This document shows positions 1-9,125 of a stretch of DNA of 64,000 bases, in pieces (positions within the stretch are counted from its first letter, which is position 1; the number at the start of each line of letters is the position of its first letter). The notes beneath the pieces are model-generated. The model was not told where the DNA came from and did no database searches. It was given only the letters and a program-made list of their open reading frames with translations. Both the position numbers and the translations under genes were made by a program. Origin of the DNA: Agapetus fuscipes. Its lineage: Eukaryota > Arthropoda > Insecta > Trichoptera > Glossosomatidae. The stretch lies in assembly GCA_951799405.1 (NCBI GenBank), contig OX637337.1:2480001-2544000 (forward strand), written 5' to 3'.

Positions 1-222
1 TTCATCTATATTTTTAAGTATGTTTTTAGCTGCGTTAAAAAAATTATAAATACATTTACAAAAGACCGGTCACCAAAGGTCCATCCAACCTCACATCAAC
101 TGGGTTTTGTTTGAGAATTGGCGTTATCTATGGCGAAGTCCGCAGAGGGCTCTTGAGTTGTGATTCAACCAAAAACAGCGATCACCAAATAAATCATCCT
201 AATATTTTTATTTATTATATTA
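1..222 (+). repeat. SINE-B, 3' two-thirds
   Basis: The window opens inside a SINE-B. The block holds the body motifs GACCGGTCACCAAAGGTCC and GCAGAGGGCTCTTGAG and the usual end, AAATAAATCATCCTAATATT. The tRNA-like head lies off the left edge. A SINE-A follows directly, an arrangement repeated at four other places in the window. The 108-codon ORF across 111-437 spans both SINEs and is not a gene. Confidence 0.75.
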
Positions 223-223
223 T

Positions 224-547
224 CCGGTCGATAGCTCAGTTGGTAGAGTGCTTGCATTCTACCCCGTCAGCTCGGGTTCGAATCCCATCGAGGGTGTCAG
301 AAATGATTTCCCGTTTCGGTGTTAACTTCAAACCCCAAAATAAAATACCGGCAAGGCTTACTCAGCCTTCACAAGCAATGAGTACCAGCCCCCTCGGGAG
401 CTGGGAAGCCCCACTTCAATTGAAGTGGTTGACGTAAGGCCGGCCCCCTTACCTGTAAAAATAAGTAGGTTCCACTCGCCACATGCGAAAACCTTTGGGG
501 ATAACGCGGCAAGAAGTTACCTTATATGTGTAGCTTACTTGCGTTTA
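224..547 (+). repeat. SINE-A, full length
   Basis: Near full-length tRNA-derived SINE. The A box is TAGCTCAGTTGG and the B box GGTTCGAATCC, with normal tRNA spacing. The body runs through the conserved CTCGGGAGCTGGGAA and GCGGCAAGAAGTTAC and ends in the family 3' end TAGCTTAGTTGCGTT, here with one change. No poly(A) tail is present. The head resembles tRNA-Lys or tRNA-Ala; the parent is not certain. Confidence 0.8.
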
Positions 548-717
548 TTAAAGACGGCTGTCCCATACACGACTGACGTTTGCTAGCTGAGAAAACAAAC
601 AAATCAAAAACGCTCCGACCTCATTCCTAGAATGGATCAAGGCATTTTCTAGGAGCTTTCTGGATAAATGAAAATAACAAGGAATTAAAGTAATGGATGC
701 CTGTTAATAATGTAGAT

Positions 718-888
718 ACACAACTACGCTGCACAAGCATTATCACTTCTTACCGCGTAGTCCTCGATGGGGTCGTGAAAACTATATATTAAAGGTTAGC
801 CGGGCCGGCCTGACGCAAACCAATTCAGTTGAAGTAGCTGTTTTACAGCTCCCATGAGGGTTGGTTCTCATTTCTTGCGGCCGAGTGG
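718..888 (-). repeat. SINE-A, degenerate
   Basis: Heavily diverged reverse copy, recognisable from the complement of the family 3' end through the GGGCCGGCC block to CAGCTCCCATGAGGG. It meets another SINE-A in the opposite orientation at 888/889. Confidence 0.55.
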
Positions 889-1210
889 AAATTATTTCCT
901 TGTTTAAATCAAACTCAAAAATAAAATACTCAGCCCACACAAGAAATGATTACCAGCCCCCTCGGGAGCTAGGAAACCCCCACTCCAACTGAAGTCGTTA
1001 TTTCCGTGTTTATTTCAAACCCGAAAATAAAATACTCAGCCCACACGAAATGATTACCAGCCCCCTCGGGACCTAGGAAACCCCCACTTCAACTGAAGTC
1101 GTTGATGAAAAGCCAACCCCTTAAACTTGTGATGATAAAAAGGTTCCACTCCATTTCGGGGACAACGCAGAAAGAAGTTACACTGTATGTGCAGCTTTGT
1201 TGCGTGTATA
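889..1210 (+). repeat. SINE-A body with internal duplication
   Basis: The middle of SINE-A is present twice in tandem, at about 889-996 and 997-1104. Each unit carries AAATAAAATACTCAGCCCAC and CCAGCCCCCTCGGGA. The second continues into a normal 3' end. The tRNA-like head is missing. The duplication is private to this copy. Confidence 0.65.
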
Positions 1211-1435
1211 GCTTATACAAAAAAAAAAACGAAAAATAGCAGTTGTACGAGTATGCTGAAACTTTTTCAGACCAATTAGTTAAAAATTCAAATGTAGTTA
1301 AAAAAATAAATTTGTTTTTGTAATAAAATTTACTTAAAACATTTGTAATCAAATAAATTTTTATTTTATTAAAAATGGTAATTTCAGTATACCTAACTAA
1401 AATACATTTTGAATCTTATATTTCTGTTAGATTTT

Positions 1436-1660
1436 GTCTATGAATTTATGTTTTTGTTTTTGTTTTGGAAAAAAATTGTTTTGAAAATTATTTTTATAAA
1501 AATATTTGTAACTAATCTGCTCCTGAAGATGCCTCATTAGGCGAAAATGTTCGAGCACACAAAAAATAAATAAATAAGTGAATTAAAACTATGTTTTACC
1601 CATTTGAATTTTTAATTACTTAAAAATGGACTTTCACTGTGTTAATAAATGCACCCTAAA
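1436..1660 (+). repeat. Rep-N type repeat
   Basis: A related copy lies reversed at 13700-13900. Both share TCATTAGGCGAAAAT and the end ATGGACTTTCACTGTGT. The hammerhead-like motif at 1518-1557 is inside it. Class unknown. Confidence 0.5.
1518..1557 (+). ncRNA. hammerhead-ribozyme-like motif
   Basis: Read as RNA this has the order of parts of a type I hammerhead. Stem I is TGCTC (1518-1522) with GAGCA (1553-1557). CTGAAGA is at 1523-1529. Helix II is GCC (1531-1533) with GGC (1540-1542). GAAA is at 1543-1546. A two-pair helix III (1546-1547 with 1550-1551) precedes the expected cleavage position after C1552. One extra base, T1530, sits between CTGAAGA and helix II and departs from the minimal consensus. 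The pairings are seen in the sequence; catalysis is inference. Confidence 0.45.
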
Positions 1661-1732
1661 AAATATTTTTCAGACTAATTCAGTTAACCACGAGTACTAT
1701 GTCGCTTTTGTTTCTGCTAACATAGAATATAC

Positions 1733-1987
1733 CGCTCCCCCAGTTCTTGTTTATCGTATACGCCAATCTTGTCAAATATGACTATTTCATGCAGTTGTCT
1801 TAAGAATCAAATTCTACACAATCTGAGCTAAGAAAAACCGTAAAACTCGATAATGTGAGAGTTTTTTTAAATATTTTTAAAATAAATTTCTTGTTTTCAT
1901 AAGACACATTGGTCCAGTACACATGCAAACATTGCTCATGTCAAATTTTCTCAATGGCGTATACGATAAACAAGAACTAAGGCAGCG
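1733..1987 (+). mobile_element. Rep-K MITE
   Basis: About 255 bp with inverted ends. The left end CAGTTCTTGTTTATCGTATA pairs with TATACGATAAACAAGAACT on the right. Other copies are at 38323-38578, 40547-40800 and 60283-60915. Terminal inverted repeats and lack of coding capacity fit a MITE; superfamily not determined. Confidence 0.65.
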
Positions 1988-2034
1988 ATATGTAGCTCAT
2001 GTATGTGCTCGACATATGGATGAACGACATATAA

Positions 2035-2095
2035 ATGAGGCGAAAATGCCTCGCGGGGATCGAACCCTGAATTCCTACGGGAAATGGCGACATCA
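2035..2095 (-). repeat. tRNA-like fragment
   Basis: The reverse strand has a perfect B box, GGTTCGATCCCC, but no convincing A box or acceptor stem. Probably a SINE or tRNA pseudogene remnant. Confidence 0.3.
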
Positions 2096-2254
2096 AGGAT
2101 GATGTTGCCTTTCTGGTTCATTGGAACGTTAAACCATTATTGGAACTGACATCCCAAATTACAGCTATGCCAAGGGATGGTTTTCGGAAGGAACGTTATA
2201 TCCTCGAGAAAAAGTATTTTTGCTCGCAAACGGGTTGAGAAAATAAATTACCTA

Positions 2255-2334
2255 TCGTCCTCCCAGTGTTTGTTTGGCTTATCTACAATTTGATCCGAAG
2301 ATGACCTTTAAATGAAATTGTCTTTTAAGAATCA
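2255..2334 (+). repeat. Rep-K left part, truncated
   Basis: Matches the first 80 bp of the 40547 and 60283 copies (CAGTGTTTGTTTGGCTTAT, then GATGACCTTTAAATGAAATT) and stops where LINE-E sequence begins. Confidence 0.55.
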
Positions 2335-2566
2335 TAATAAAAGGAGGGTTTGTATGAAAAAGGTTATGACCGCGGATGAAATGAAAGAAGTATGCAAGGA
2401 CAGGAAGAAGTGGCGGCTAATCTGCAATGTTGATTTGTAATGTTGGCTCATTAATTTATCTTAATTTTTTTGTATAGGAAAGTGTTGTTTTTTTTTGTAT
2501 AGATTTCTTTTTAAGGTTTACTTAGTTGTTTTCATATACTTAAATGTTATTTATTTTTTGTATTCC
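2335..2566 (+). pseudogene. LINE-E C-terminus and 3' UTR
   Basis: Translation at the left reads KKVMTADEMKEVCKDRKKW, the C-terminal end of the LINE-E reverse transcriptase seen more completely at 49816-50829. A stop follows, then a T-rich UTR containing TTTTTTTGTATAGATTTCTT. That UTR runs without a break into the start of Rep-D at 2567. The UTR-D junction recurs at 15995-16097 and 34569-34680, evidence that Rep-D is the LINE's own 3' end. Confidence 0.6.
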
Positions 2567-2709
2567 TTGACTTATAGGTTGGTATGAGGCGGACCACCAT
2601 AAGCAGTGCGCAACTTTAGCCAATCTTCCCTGAAACAGGGGTGACATTGGCAAAGTGAATCATTTTTTACAGTATGGGTGATCAGCACTATACCAACCTA
2701 TAAGTCAAG
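2567..2709. repeat. two inverted Rep-D starts
   Basis: The forward Rep-D start at 2567-2605 faces a reversed Rep-D segment at about 2604-2709. Both outer ends therefore read CCTTGACTTATAGGTTGGTA inwards, as an imperfect palindrome. Confidence 0.65.
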
Positions 2710-2789
2710 GAAATCCATCCTGCATTTTAATTTTAATTTTTTCTCCTCATTGGAATAAAATTTAAATATTTTCAACTCGAGCACTTTTG

Positions 2790-2892
2790 ACCGGTCCTTA
2801 GTACAGTGGCAACACTTTGGACTCGTAAATGGAAGGTTGTGGGTTCGAATCCAGGCGGAGCACAAACAATATACCATTTATATTTTCAAATG
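2790..2892 (+). repeat. SINE-B, left half, split by LINE-J
   Basis: The tRNA-like head (A box degenerate; B box GGTTCGAATCC) and the following ATACCATTTATATTTTCAAA are intact. The SINE resumes at 5356 after the LINE poly(A). The apparent start codon of the long ORF at 2829 lies in this SINE. Confidence 0.75.
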
Positions 2893-4937
2893 TCATCGTC
2901 GTCGCTAAGTTTTATAACATCTTGATGACCTGTATCCATAAAAATATACCTTCAAAGAGACTTAAACACAGTAATACATATCCACCATGGTTTTCGACGT
3001 CTCTCATACAAATTATTAAAGAAAAAAATGTATTTCATAAAAAATGGAGGAAATATGGCAATTTAATGGATTATCAATCGTTTTCAACGTTAAGGAGGAG
3101 ACAAAAATCTCTTCAGCGTGACTGCTATTCTATCTACATATCAAACGTCGAGAGCGATTTGAAAAGTAATCCCAAATCACTTTTCACATTTCTTAAATCA
3201 CGACGTGGTACTAATGGAATTCCTAAAATAATGAAATTAGGTGATGTAAATTTCATTGGTAGTGAGTCTGTCTGTAATGCATTTAACGACTTTTTTGTAT
3301 CCGTTCATGTGCGTGATGTCGTTGAAGAGTTTTCGGTTGAAGATGAAGATGAAGGCGATATATCTCTTGCCAATGGCATAATGATTAGCGGTATAGAGAT
3401 AAATGATGCATTGGTGGAAAAATACCTTGAGTATATAGATGTGAACAAGGGTCCTGGTTCTGACCAGCTGCCTGGATTATTTATAAAGAAATGCTCCTCA
3501 GTGTTGTGTAAGCCGTTGGCCATCATATATAGTCGATCAATTAGGGAAGGTTGTTTTCCATTACTGTGGAAAAAAACCCAGATATGTCCAATTTTTAAAA
3601 GTGGTGATAAATGCTGTATAGAGAATTATCGGCCTATCGCAAAGCTTCCTATTCTGGGCAAAATATTTGAAAAGATAATAATGGACCAAATAAACCCTAT
3701 TCTAAACACAATAATTATTCCTAGCCAGCATGGCTTTCGCCAAAAGAAATCTGTAGACACAAATTTATTAGAATTTACTCAGGTTGTAACCAATTCCATT
3801 CATAGTGGCTATCAGGTAGACACTGTTTATAGTGATTTCTCTAAGGCGTTTGACAAGATAAGTCATAATATATTGTTGAGTAAGCTCTGGCACATCGGTA
3901 TAAGGGGGGATCTCTTAAGGTGGTTTGTATCCTATCTTAAAAATAGATCCCAAGCAGTGGCACTTCACGGCTATGAGTCAGTATATAGATGTATTTACTC
4001 TGGTGTACCTCAGGGATCCCACCTGGGGCCTCTTTTATTTACTGTTTACATTAATGATATTATTCACTCAATAAAGTACTCTAATATTCTGTTGTTTGCC
4101 GACGATGCTAAAATATTTAAACAAATTAATACCATCGAGGATTGTATAGAATTGCAGTCTGATCTTAACTCGATTCTTTCTTACTCTAATGCCAACCAGT
4201 TATATCTTAATATTGACAAATGTAATGTCATTACTTACACTAGAAATCGTAGTAAAATTCTTTTTGACTACAGTTTTGGTGTTGATGGCCTCAGAAGAAA
4301 ATCAGTGGTCAATGATTTGGGTGTATTGTTGGACGAGAGACTGAGTTTTATCAACCATTATGAGCATATTACTGAAAGAGCGATGAAGACGTTATATTTT
4401 ATTGTTAGGAATACTAAACTTTTCAGGAATCCCCAAATATTGCCCTTCTTGTTCAATTCATATATTAGAAGTGTACTTGAGTTTTGTTCGACTGTTTGGA
4501 ACCCCAATTATGTTGTCCATATTAATGCTATTGAAATGGTCCAAAAAAAACTTATCAAGCAACTGAACTTTCGCAATAGACAACATTTCAATAGTTATTC
4601 CCAAGCATTGGAGCATTATGGTATACGATCTTTGGAGGCAAGGAGAAATATGCTTGACATCAGCTTCATATATAAGATAGTTAATAACAAAATCGATAGT
4701 GCACCTCTCACAAGCCTCCTTCCATTTCATTGTCCAATCAGAACTCATCGAGACAAATCCTTATTTTATGTGGGTGCAGCCAGGACAAATTATAAGCAAA
4801 ATTCTTTTATAAGTAGAGCCTGCGTTGCAGTAAATAGTGTCCAAAGGACTGATCCTAAGTTGGACATTTTCTTTCTGTCTGCACAGTCATTGAAAAAGAG
4901 GATTTTGAATCTTGCAGGATTTGAATTTCATTTTTGA
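2829..4937 (+). CDS. Jockey-like non-LTR reverse transcriptase (5'-truncated LINE ORF2)
   Basis: RNA-dependent DNA polymerase of a LINE, which would copy element RNA into nicked chromosomal DNA. The frame is open for 702 codons. About the first 20 residues come from the SINE-B B-box region, so the start at 2829 is accidental and real LINE sequence begins near residue 22. There is no upstream AP-endonuclease domain, so the copy is 5'-truncated. Catalytic motifs are intact: motif A SDFSKAFDK (residues 335-343, Asp336), GVPQGS (392-397) and FADDA (423-427, Asp425 and Asp426). A thumb and C-terminal region follow to residue 702. The wording of these motifs and the N-terminal linker fit the Jockey clade. 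An intact frame and a 34-base poly(A) indicate a young insertion. Not a host gene; expression is unknown. Confidence 0.85.
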   Translation: MEGCGFESRRSTNNIPFIFSNVIVVAKFYNILMTCIHKNIPSKRLKHSNTYPPWFSTSLIQIIKEKNVFHKKWRKYGNLMDYQSFSTLRRRQKSLQRDCYSIYISNVESDLKSNPKSLFTFLKSRRGTNGIPKIMKLGDVNFIGSESVCNAFNDFFVSVHVRDVVEEFSVEDEDEGDISLANGIMISGIEINDALVEKYLEYIDVNKGPGSDQLPGLFIKKCSSVLCKPLAIIYSRSIREGCFPLLWKKTQICPIFKSGDKCCIENYRPIAKLPILGKIFEKIIMDQINPILNTIIIPSQHGFRQKKSVDTNLLEFTQVVTNSIHSGYQVDTVYSDFSKAFDKISHNILLSKLWHIGIRGDLLRWFVSYLKNRSQAVALHGYESVYRCIYSGVPQGSHLGPLLFTVYINDIIHSIKYSNILLFADDAKIFKQINTIEDCIELQSDLNSILSYSNANQLYLNIDKCNVITYTRNRSKILFDYSFGVDGLRRKSVVNDLGVLLDERLSFINHYEHITERAMKTLYFIVRNTKLFRNPQILPFLFNSYIRSVLEFCSTVWNPNYVVHINAIEMVQKKLIKQLNFRNRQHFNSYSQALEHYGIRSLEARRNMLDISFIYKIVNNKIDSAPLTSLLPFHCPIRTHRDKSLFYVGAARTNYKQNSFISRACVAVNSVQRTDPKLDIFFLSAQSLKKRILNLAGFEFHF

Positions 4938-5319
4938 ATCTCATTTCTAATTTCTTTAATCATTCTCAATTCCTATTTTGTTTTTATTGCTTATTAATCA
5001 TCATTGACGTGTTTGGTGTGCGCATTGTTTTTCTACTCCCTTTCCTTTCTCCTGACCTTTCTTTCCTTATCCCATCATGAGGACGAGATTTATTTTTTAT
5101 TTTTATTTTTATTCTGTTTTGATTTGTGTATTTCTTTTTTTTTTGGTTTTGGATGCTGCTTCTTTTTGTTTTTCTTTACTTTTTATTTATTTACCTGGCA
5201 TGATTTGTAATTTAAAATATTAATTTGTAGAATACAGTAATAGGCGACATGAATTGTAAAAAATATCTTATATATGTATACAAAATTATATTCAATGCTG
5301 TTGTATTCTTGTTTAAACA

Positions 5320-5355
<36 letters not shown>
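2893..5355 (+). mobile_element. LINE-J insertion, 5'-truncated
   Basis: Holds the reverse transcriptase frame, a T-rich 3' UTR (4938-5321), an AATAAA signal at 5319-5324 and a pure poly(A) tract at 5322-5355. It interrupts a SINE-B whose halves are at 2790-2892 and 5356-5425. I could not define a clean target-site duplication. Two short ORFs over the UTR and poly(A) are artefacts. Confidence 0.8.
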
Positions 5356-5357
<2 letters not shown>

Positions 5358-5425
5358 GGTATGCACTTCGCTGGGTTGAAAAATTCATAAACCTTTACCA
5401 AAGACCGGCCACCAAAGATTTCAAG
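5356..5425 (+). repeat. SINE-B, right half
   Basis: Resumes the split SINE with CTTCGCTGGGTTGAAAAATT and continues to the GACCGGCCACCAAAG block before diverging. Confidence 0.7.
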
Positions 5426-5439
5426 GAACTGTAAATCAA

Positions 5440-5550
5440 GGTACTCCGAGTATAAAGCAGAACAGAAACTCTCATCGATTGCGTAAATCGAAAAAATCCA
5501 TGAAAAGTAAATCACTCTCCAGTAGTGTCGACGTCGATTCCATACATTTT
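5440..5550 (+). repeat. unnamed repeat, copy 1 of 3
   Basis: Shares GATTGCGTAAA, AAATCACTCTC and TTCCATACATTTT in the same order with 46147-46262 and, more weakly, with 6205-6320. Class unknown. Confidence 0.4.
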
Positions 5551-5551
5551 C

Positions 5552-5779
5552 GATATATATCATTTAAGATTTTTATTAAATGCATTCCCACAAGCAGACA
5601 TGTATAATTTCGCGCTAACACATGCCGCATGTGGACCTACATTATAAAAACCCAATCTCAAATGAACATAAGCCCTGCAACTCTTGCCGTCCTTCCCTGA
5701 AACAGGGGTGACATTGGCAAAGTGAACCATTGTTTACAGTATGGGTGGTCAGCCGCATACCAACCTATAAGTCAAGGAA
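5552..5779 (-). repeat. Rep-D, full length
   Basis: Complete reverse copy of the subtype with ACATGCCGCATGTGG in the body, ending AACCTATAAGTCAAGGAA. Contains the family's conserved CCCTGAAACAGGG hairpin. Confidence 0.8.
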
Positions 5780-6539
5780 CAGTCCAATCGCACGTTTAAT
5801 AATAAAGAGCAATAACTCAAAAAACAAGAATGTTGGGAAATCACGTTTAAAGTTCAGACACCCAGTACAACTTGTATGGGATGAAAAAGGCGGCCGATGT
5901 TTTATCTTGGTCATATATGTCCAAATTGAACGGCTGTCGCATTCTACCTATTCTTCTCGCTTTGTTCTTGCGTTTTATGACAAAATCTCGATTTTCCCAA
6001 TTTTCGAGTTATTTCTCTTTATTATTAAGCGTGCGCAATGCTCCAATAATAGGCATCTATCGCATATACATTTTAATTATACGAATGTAACTTTTATAGT
6101 ATATACATATACGTGATATCGTCCTTTTTTACGCCAGACCGAGGAAATATGAAACATTTTACTAAATGTGGGCGTAAATTCGATACGCATGCTCCAACAC
6201 GTGAGTACTTTACCCATAGTATAAAACCTCGTGTAAACTACTCACCATCACGTAATTAGAAAAAAAAATATTAATACTAAATCACTCGCTAGGTGTTCTG
6301 TTAAACTTTTCATACATTTTTTTTATATTTATGCGATGTTGTATAATCGTGGTTGTTTTTTTTACATTTATAAAGAAATCCAATTATTATACGACTCTCT
6401 TATTCCTTGTACATGAAAATTCCAAGAAAAAACTTAACTCGAATGCCTATTTATTCCATACAGAAATGTTCTGATTTATTAATATACCTCCCTGTTTTTT
6501 TTGGTATTTTTCTTTTAATGAAAGAATATGGTATATATT
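5780..6539. other. AT-rich segment, no gene seen
   Basis: Only a degenerate copy (about 6205-6320) of the repeat at 5440 is recognisable. Overlapping ORFs of 128 and 72 codons at 5730-6116 match nothing I know; the longer one starts inside Rep-D. Confidence 0.4.
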
Positions 6540-6578
6540 CAGGCCTGGATTAAGGGGAGTTCAAACGATGCAACCGCA
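6540..6578 (+). repeat. hAT-like terminal fragment
   Basis: CAGGCCTGGATTAAGGGG nearly matches the left inverted repeat of the MITE at 45336-46147 and is followed by the related GTTCAAACGATGCAACCG. A SINE-B cuts it off. Confidence 0.5.
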
Positions 6579-6579
6579 T

Positions 6580-6878
6580 TAATATTAGGATGATTTATTT
6601 GGCGAGCGCTGTTTTTGTGTGTATCACACCTCAAGAGCCCTCTGCGAGCTTGGTCGTCGCTGTAGAAAGCGCCAATTCTCAAGCGAGATCCAGTTGTTGT
6701 AAGGTTGGATGGACCTTTCAGTGACCGGTCTTTGGTAAAGGTTTATGAATTTTTCAAAACCAAGGAAAAACACATTTGGAAATATAAATGGTATATTCTA
6801 TGTGCTCCGCCGGAATCCGAATCCACAACCTTCCATTTACGAGTCCGAAGTGTTGCCACTGGACTACGCATTGGGACC
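6580..6878 (-). repeat. SINE-B, near full length
   Basis: Reverse copy from AGGATGATTTATTTGG through the complemented B box (GGAATCCGAATCC) to the A-box end. Three overlapping forward ORFs of 60-72 codons here are shadows. Confidence 0.75.
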
Positions 6879-6955
6879 CCACGTCCAAGGGGGTCTCAAA
6901 AACTTACAAAACAATAAAAAATACATTTTATTTAAATTCCATTTTATTTTATTTG

Positions 6956-7198
6956 TTCCTTAACTTATAGGTTGTTATTCAGCTGAACACCCATGCTGTA
7001 AAAAATGGTTCACTTGGCCAATGTCACCACTGATTGAGGGAAAGTCGGCAAAAGTCGAAGAGTTCATCTTTATTTGAGGTCTGGTTTTAATTTGTAAGGA
7101 CACATTCAGCATTTGCAAGCGCGAACTTACTTTGTGGGCATGCATTTGATATGAGCTTTAAATGTTACTATATCTTTTTAACTTAGATTATAGATTTG
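6956..7198 (+). repeat. Rep-D, second subtype
   Basis: Begins TTCCTTAACTTATAGGTTG and ends at TTAGATTATAGATT. The body has the alternative subtype wording ACACATTCAGCATTTGCAAG instead of ACATGCGGCATGTGTTAG. Confidence 0.75.
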
Positions 7199-7262
7199 GA
7201 GGCCCCTTTTCTTAAATAAATTTGTCAAGAGTACCTACTGCAATTTCATTTATTGTACTATT

Positions 7263-7442
7263 TCAGGGAAGGTCAGCAAGAGTTGCAGCACGGCTTATGT
7301 AAATTTGAGATAGGGTTTTTACATTGTACCTAGGTACACATGCGGCATGTGTTAGCGCGAACATATTATACATGTCTGCTTTTGGGAATGCGCTTAATAT
7401 GAATCTTAAATGATATATATCTTTGCAGTTTAGATTAAGTAG
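7263..7442 (+). repeat. Rep-D, first subtype, start missing
   Basis: Starts at TTTCAGGGAAGGTCAGCAAG and reaches the 3' end, so the first 70 bp are absent, as expected of a 5'-truncated retrocopy. Confidence 0.7.
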
Positions 7443-7555
7443 ACGCATTCATTGGTAATCTTTCATCGTACAAGATATCGAATAAAACCAACTTTGGTTT
7501 GGATTATTATGAGTAAATAAAACTCCGCAAACAAACTCGTAGACTTACAGGTCCT

Positions 7556-7758
7556 AAGCTAACCGTTTCTACTAAACAAGTCGTAAACTAACCGTTTCTA
7601 CTAAACAAGCTCGTAAATTAACCGTTTCTACTAAACAAGCTCGTAAACTAACCGTTTCTAATAAACAAGCTCGTAAACTAACCGTTTCTACTAAACAAGC
7701 TCGTAAACTAACTGTTTCTACTAAACAAGCTCGTAAACTAACCGTTTCTATTAACTAA
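7556..7758 (+). repeat. 30-bp tandem array, about 7 copies
   Basis: The unit contains CTAACCGTTTCTACTAAACA followed by AGCTCGTAAA. The central copies are nearly identical and the outer ones slightly diverged. I do not see the unit elsewhere in the window. Confidence 0.85.
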
Positions 7759-7857
7759 ACTCACCGTTAGCATGTTCAGGCGACAAAAATCGGGATATCA
7801 CTTCTGAGAACCTCCTGTGAGGATGAAATCCAAGCTGTCTGTCATGGTTATGTAAGA

Positions 7858-7885
7858 ATTCTACAAACTGAGCTATCGACCGGAC
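7858..7885 (-). repeat. SINE-A head fragment
   Basis: AACTGAGCTATCGACCGGAC is the reverse of the SINE-A first 20 bp, stranded just before a longer reverse SINE-A. Confidence 0.55.
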
Positions 7886-7892
7886 CTACGTA

Positions 7893-8388
7893 ACGCAACG
7901 CAACTGAGCTACACATATAGTGTAACTTTCTGCCTGAGTTATCCCCGAAGGGGTCGCATGTGGCGATTCAGGACCTATTTTTTTTTACGGGTAAGGGGGC
8001 CGGCCTCACACCAAAAATTTTCAGTTGAAGTGGGAGTTTCCCAGCTCCCGGGGGGGCTGGTTCTCATTTCTTGTGAAGGCTGAGTAAACCTTGAGATCGA
8101 ACCCTTGCTTTCGGCATGGAATGCAAGCATTCTACCAATTGAGCTATCGACCTTTTTACGAGATAAGTCGTCGTTGCTACAAAGCACCAATTCTCAAGCA
8201 AGACCCAGTCGCTGTAAGGCTGGATGGACCTTTGGTGACCGGTCATTGGTAAAGTTTTATGAAATTTTCAACCCAGCGAAGAACAATTTTGAAAATATAA
8301 ATGGTATATTTTTTGTGCTCCGCCGGGATTCGAACCCACAACCTTCCATTCAGAGTCCGAAGTTTTACCACTGAACTACGGGCCGGTC
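7893..8388 (-). repeat. dimeric SINE, B then A
   Basis: On the minus strand a SINE-B (8388-8151) runs straight into a SINE-A (8150-7893). The A half has the dimer-type deletion: after its B box (GGGTTCGATCTC) about 75 bp are missing. The same fused structure and deletion appear at 32896-33390 and 37137-37545, so dimers probably multiplied as units. Confidence 0.75.
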
Positions 8389-8920
8389 ACGTAAAATTTA
8401 TGAATTACGTATGTATTAAAAAATACTCAACCCGATAACTAGAAACACTGGTTAACTACCACGAAATAAATTGTCAAATCGTTATCGTCCTGGTGAATTC
8501 GTTATTTTTTAAAAGTACCTCACAACAGAGATCAATGGTAAAGGATCATCCAAGGTCTAAAACGAGCCTATAAAGGGTTCCCGTTATTCAGTAACAAAAC
8601 AAACAAATGATTATATCGATGACCTAGATATTTCACAAAATTCGTTGATCTTTTCAAAGAAATATTGACACAAAAAACATCCGGGAGTAATTGTATATTT
8701 CAATTGATCTTAATATTTCATCTTTTTCCAGTGAACTGTTCCACATAAAATTAAGGGTAAATAAAAGGCAAATTTTTAGAAATTTACGAGTGCATTAGAG
8801 CCTTGATTATCCGAGTCCGTTTTATTGAAAGTTGCGAGAAACCGAATTTAAAACACGCAGTTTTCAAGGGTATGCGTGAAAGTCAAATAAAAAAATATTT
8901 AATTAAAATATACTTCAAAA
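8389..8920. other. AT-rich segment, nothing recognised
   Basis: No ORF of note, tRNA, repeat match or array found. Confidence 0.4.
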
Positions 8921-9125
8921 GTCCGTAGGATAGCTCAGTTGGTAGAGAGCTCGAGTCCGAATCTCACCGAGGGTGTCAGAAATGATTTTCCGTTTCGTTG
9001 TTTATTTCAAACCCAAATAAAATATCGGCAAGGTTTACTCAGCCTTCACAAGAAATGAGTGACAGCCCCCTCGTGAGCTGGGATACTGCCATTTCAACTG
9101 AAGTGGTTGGCGTGAGACCGGCCTC

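Noticed and set aside
2790..5425. Target-site duplication for LINE-J
   Set aside because: The halves of SINE-B meet within a few bases, but no unambiguous duplicated string is visible at the edges.
5183..5563. 126-codon reverse ORF with a poly-Phe run
   Set aside because: Antisense of the LINE-J 3' UTR and poly(A).
7556..7758. CRISPR-like array
   Set aside because: Units are contiguous tandem repeats without spacers, in a eukaryotic context.
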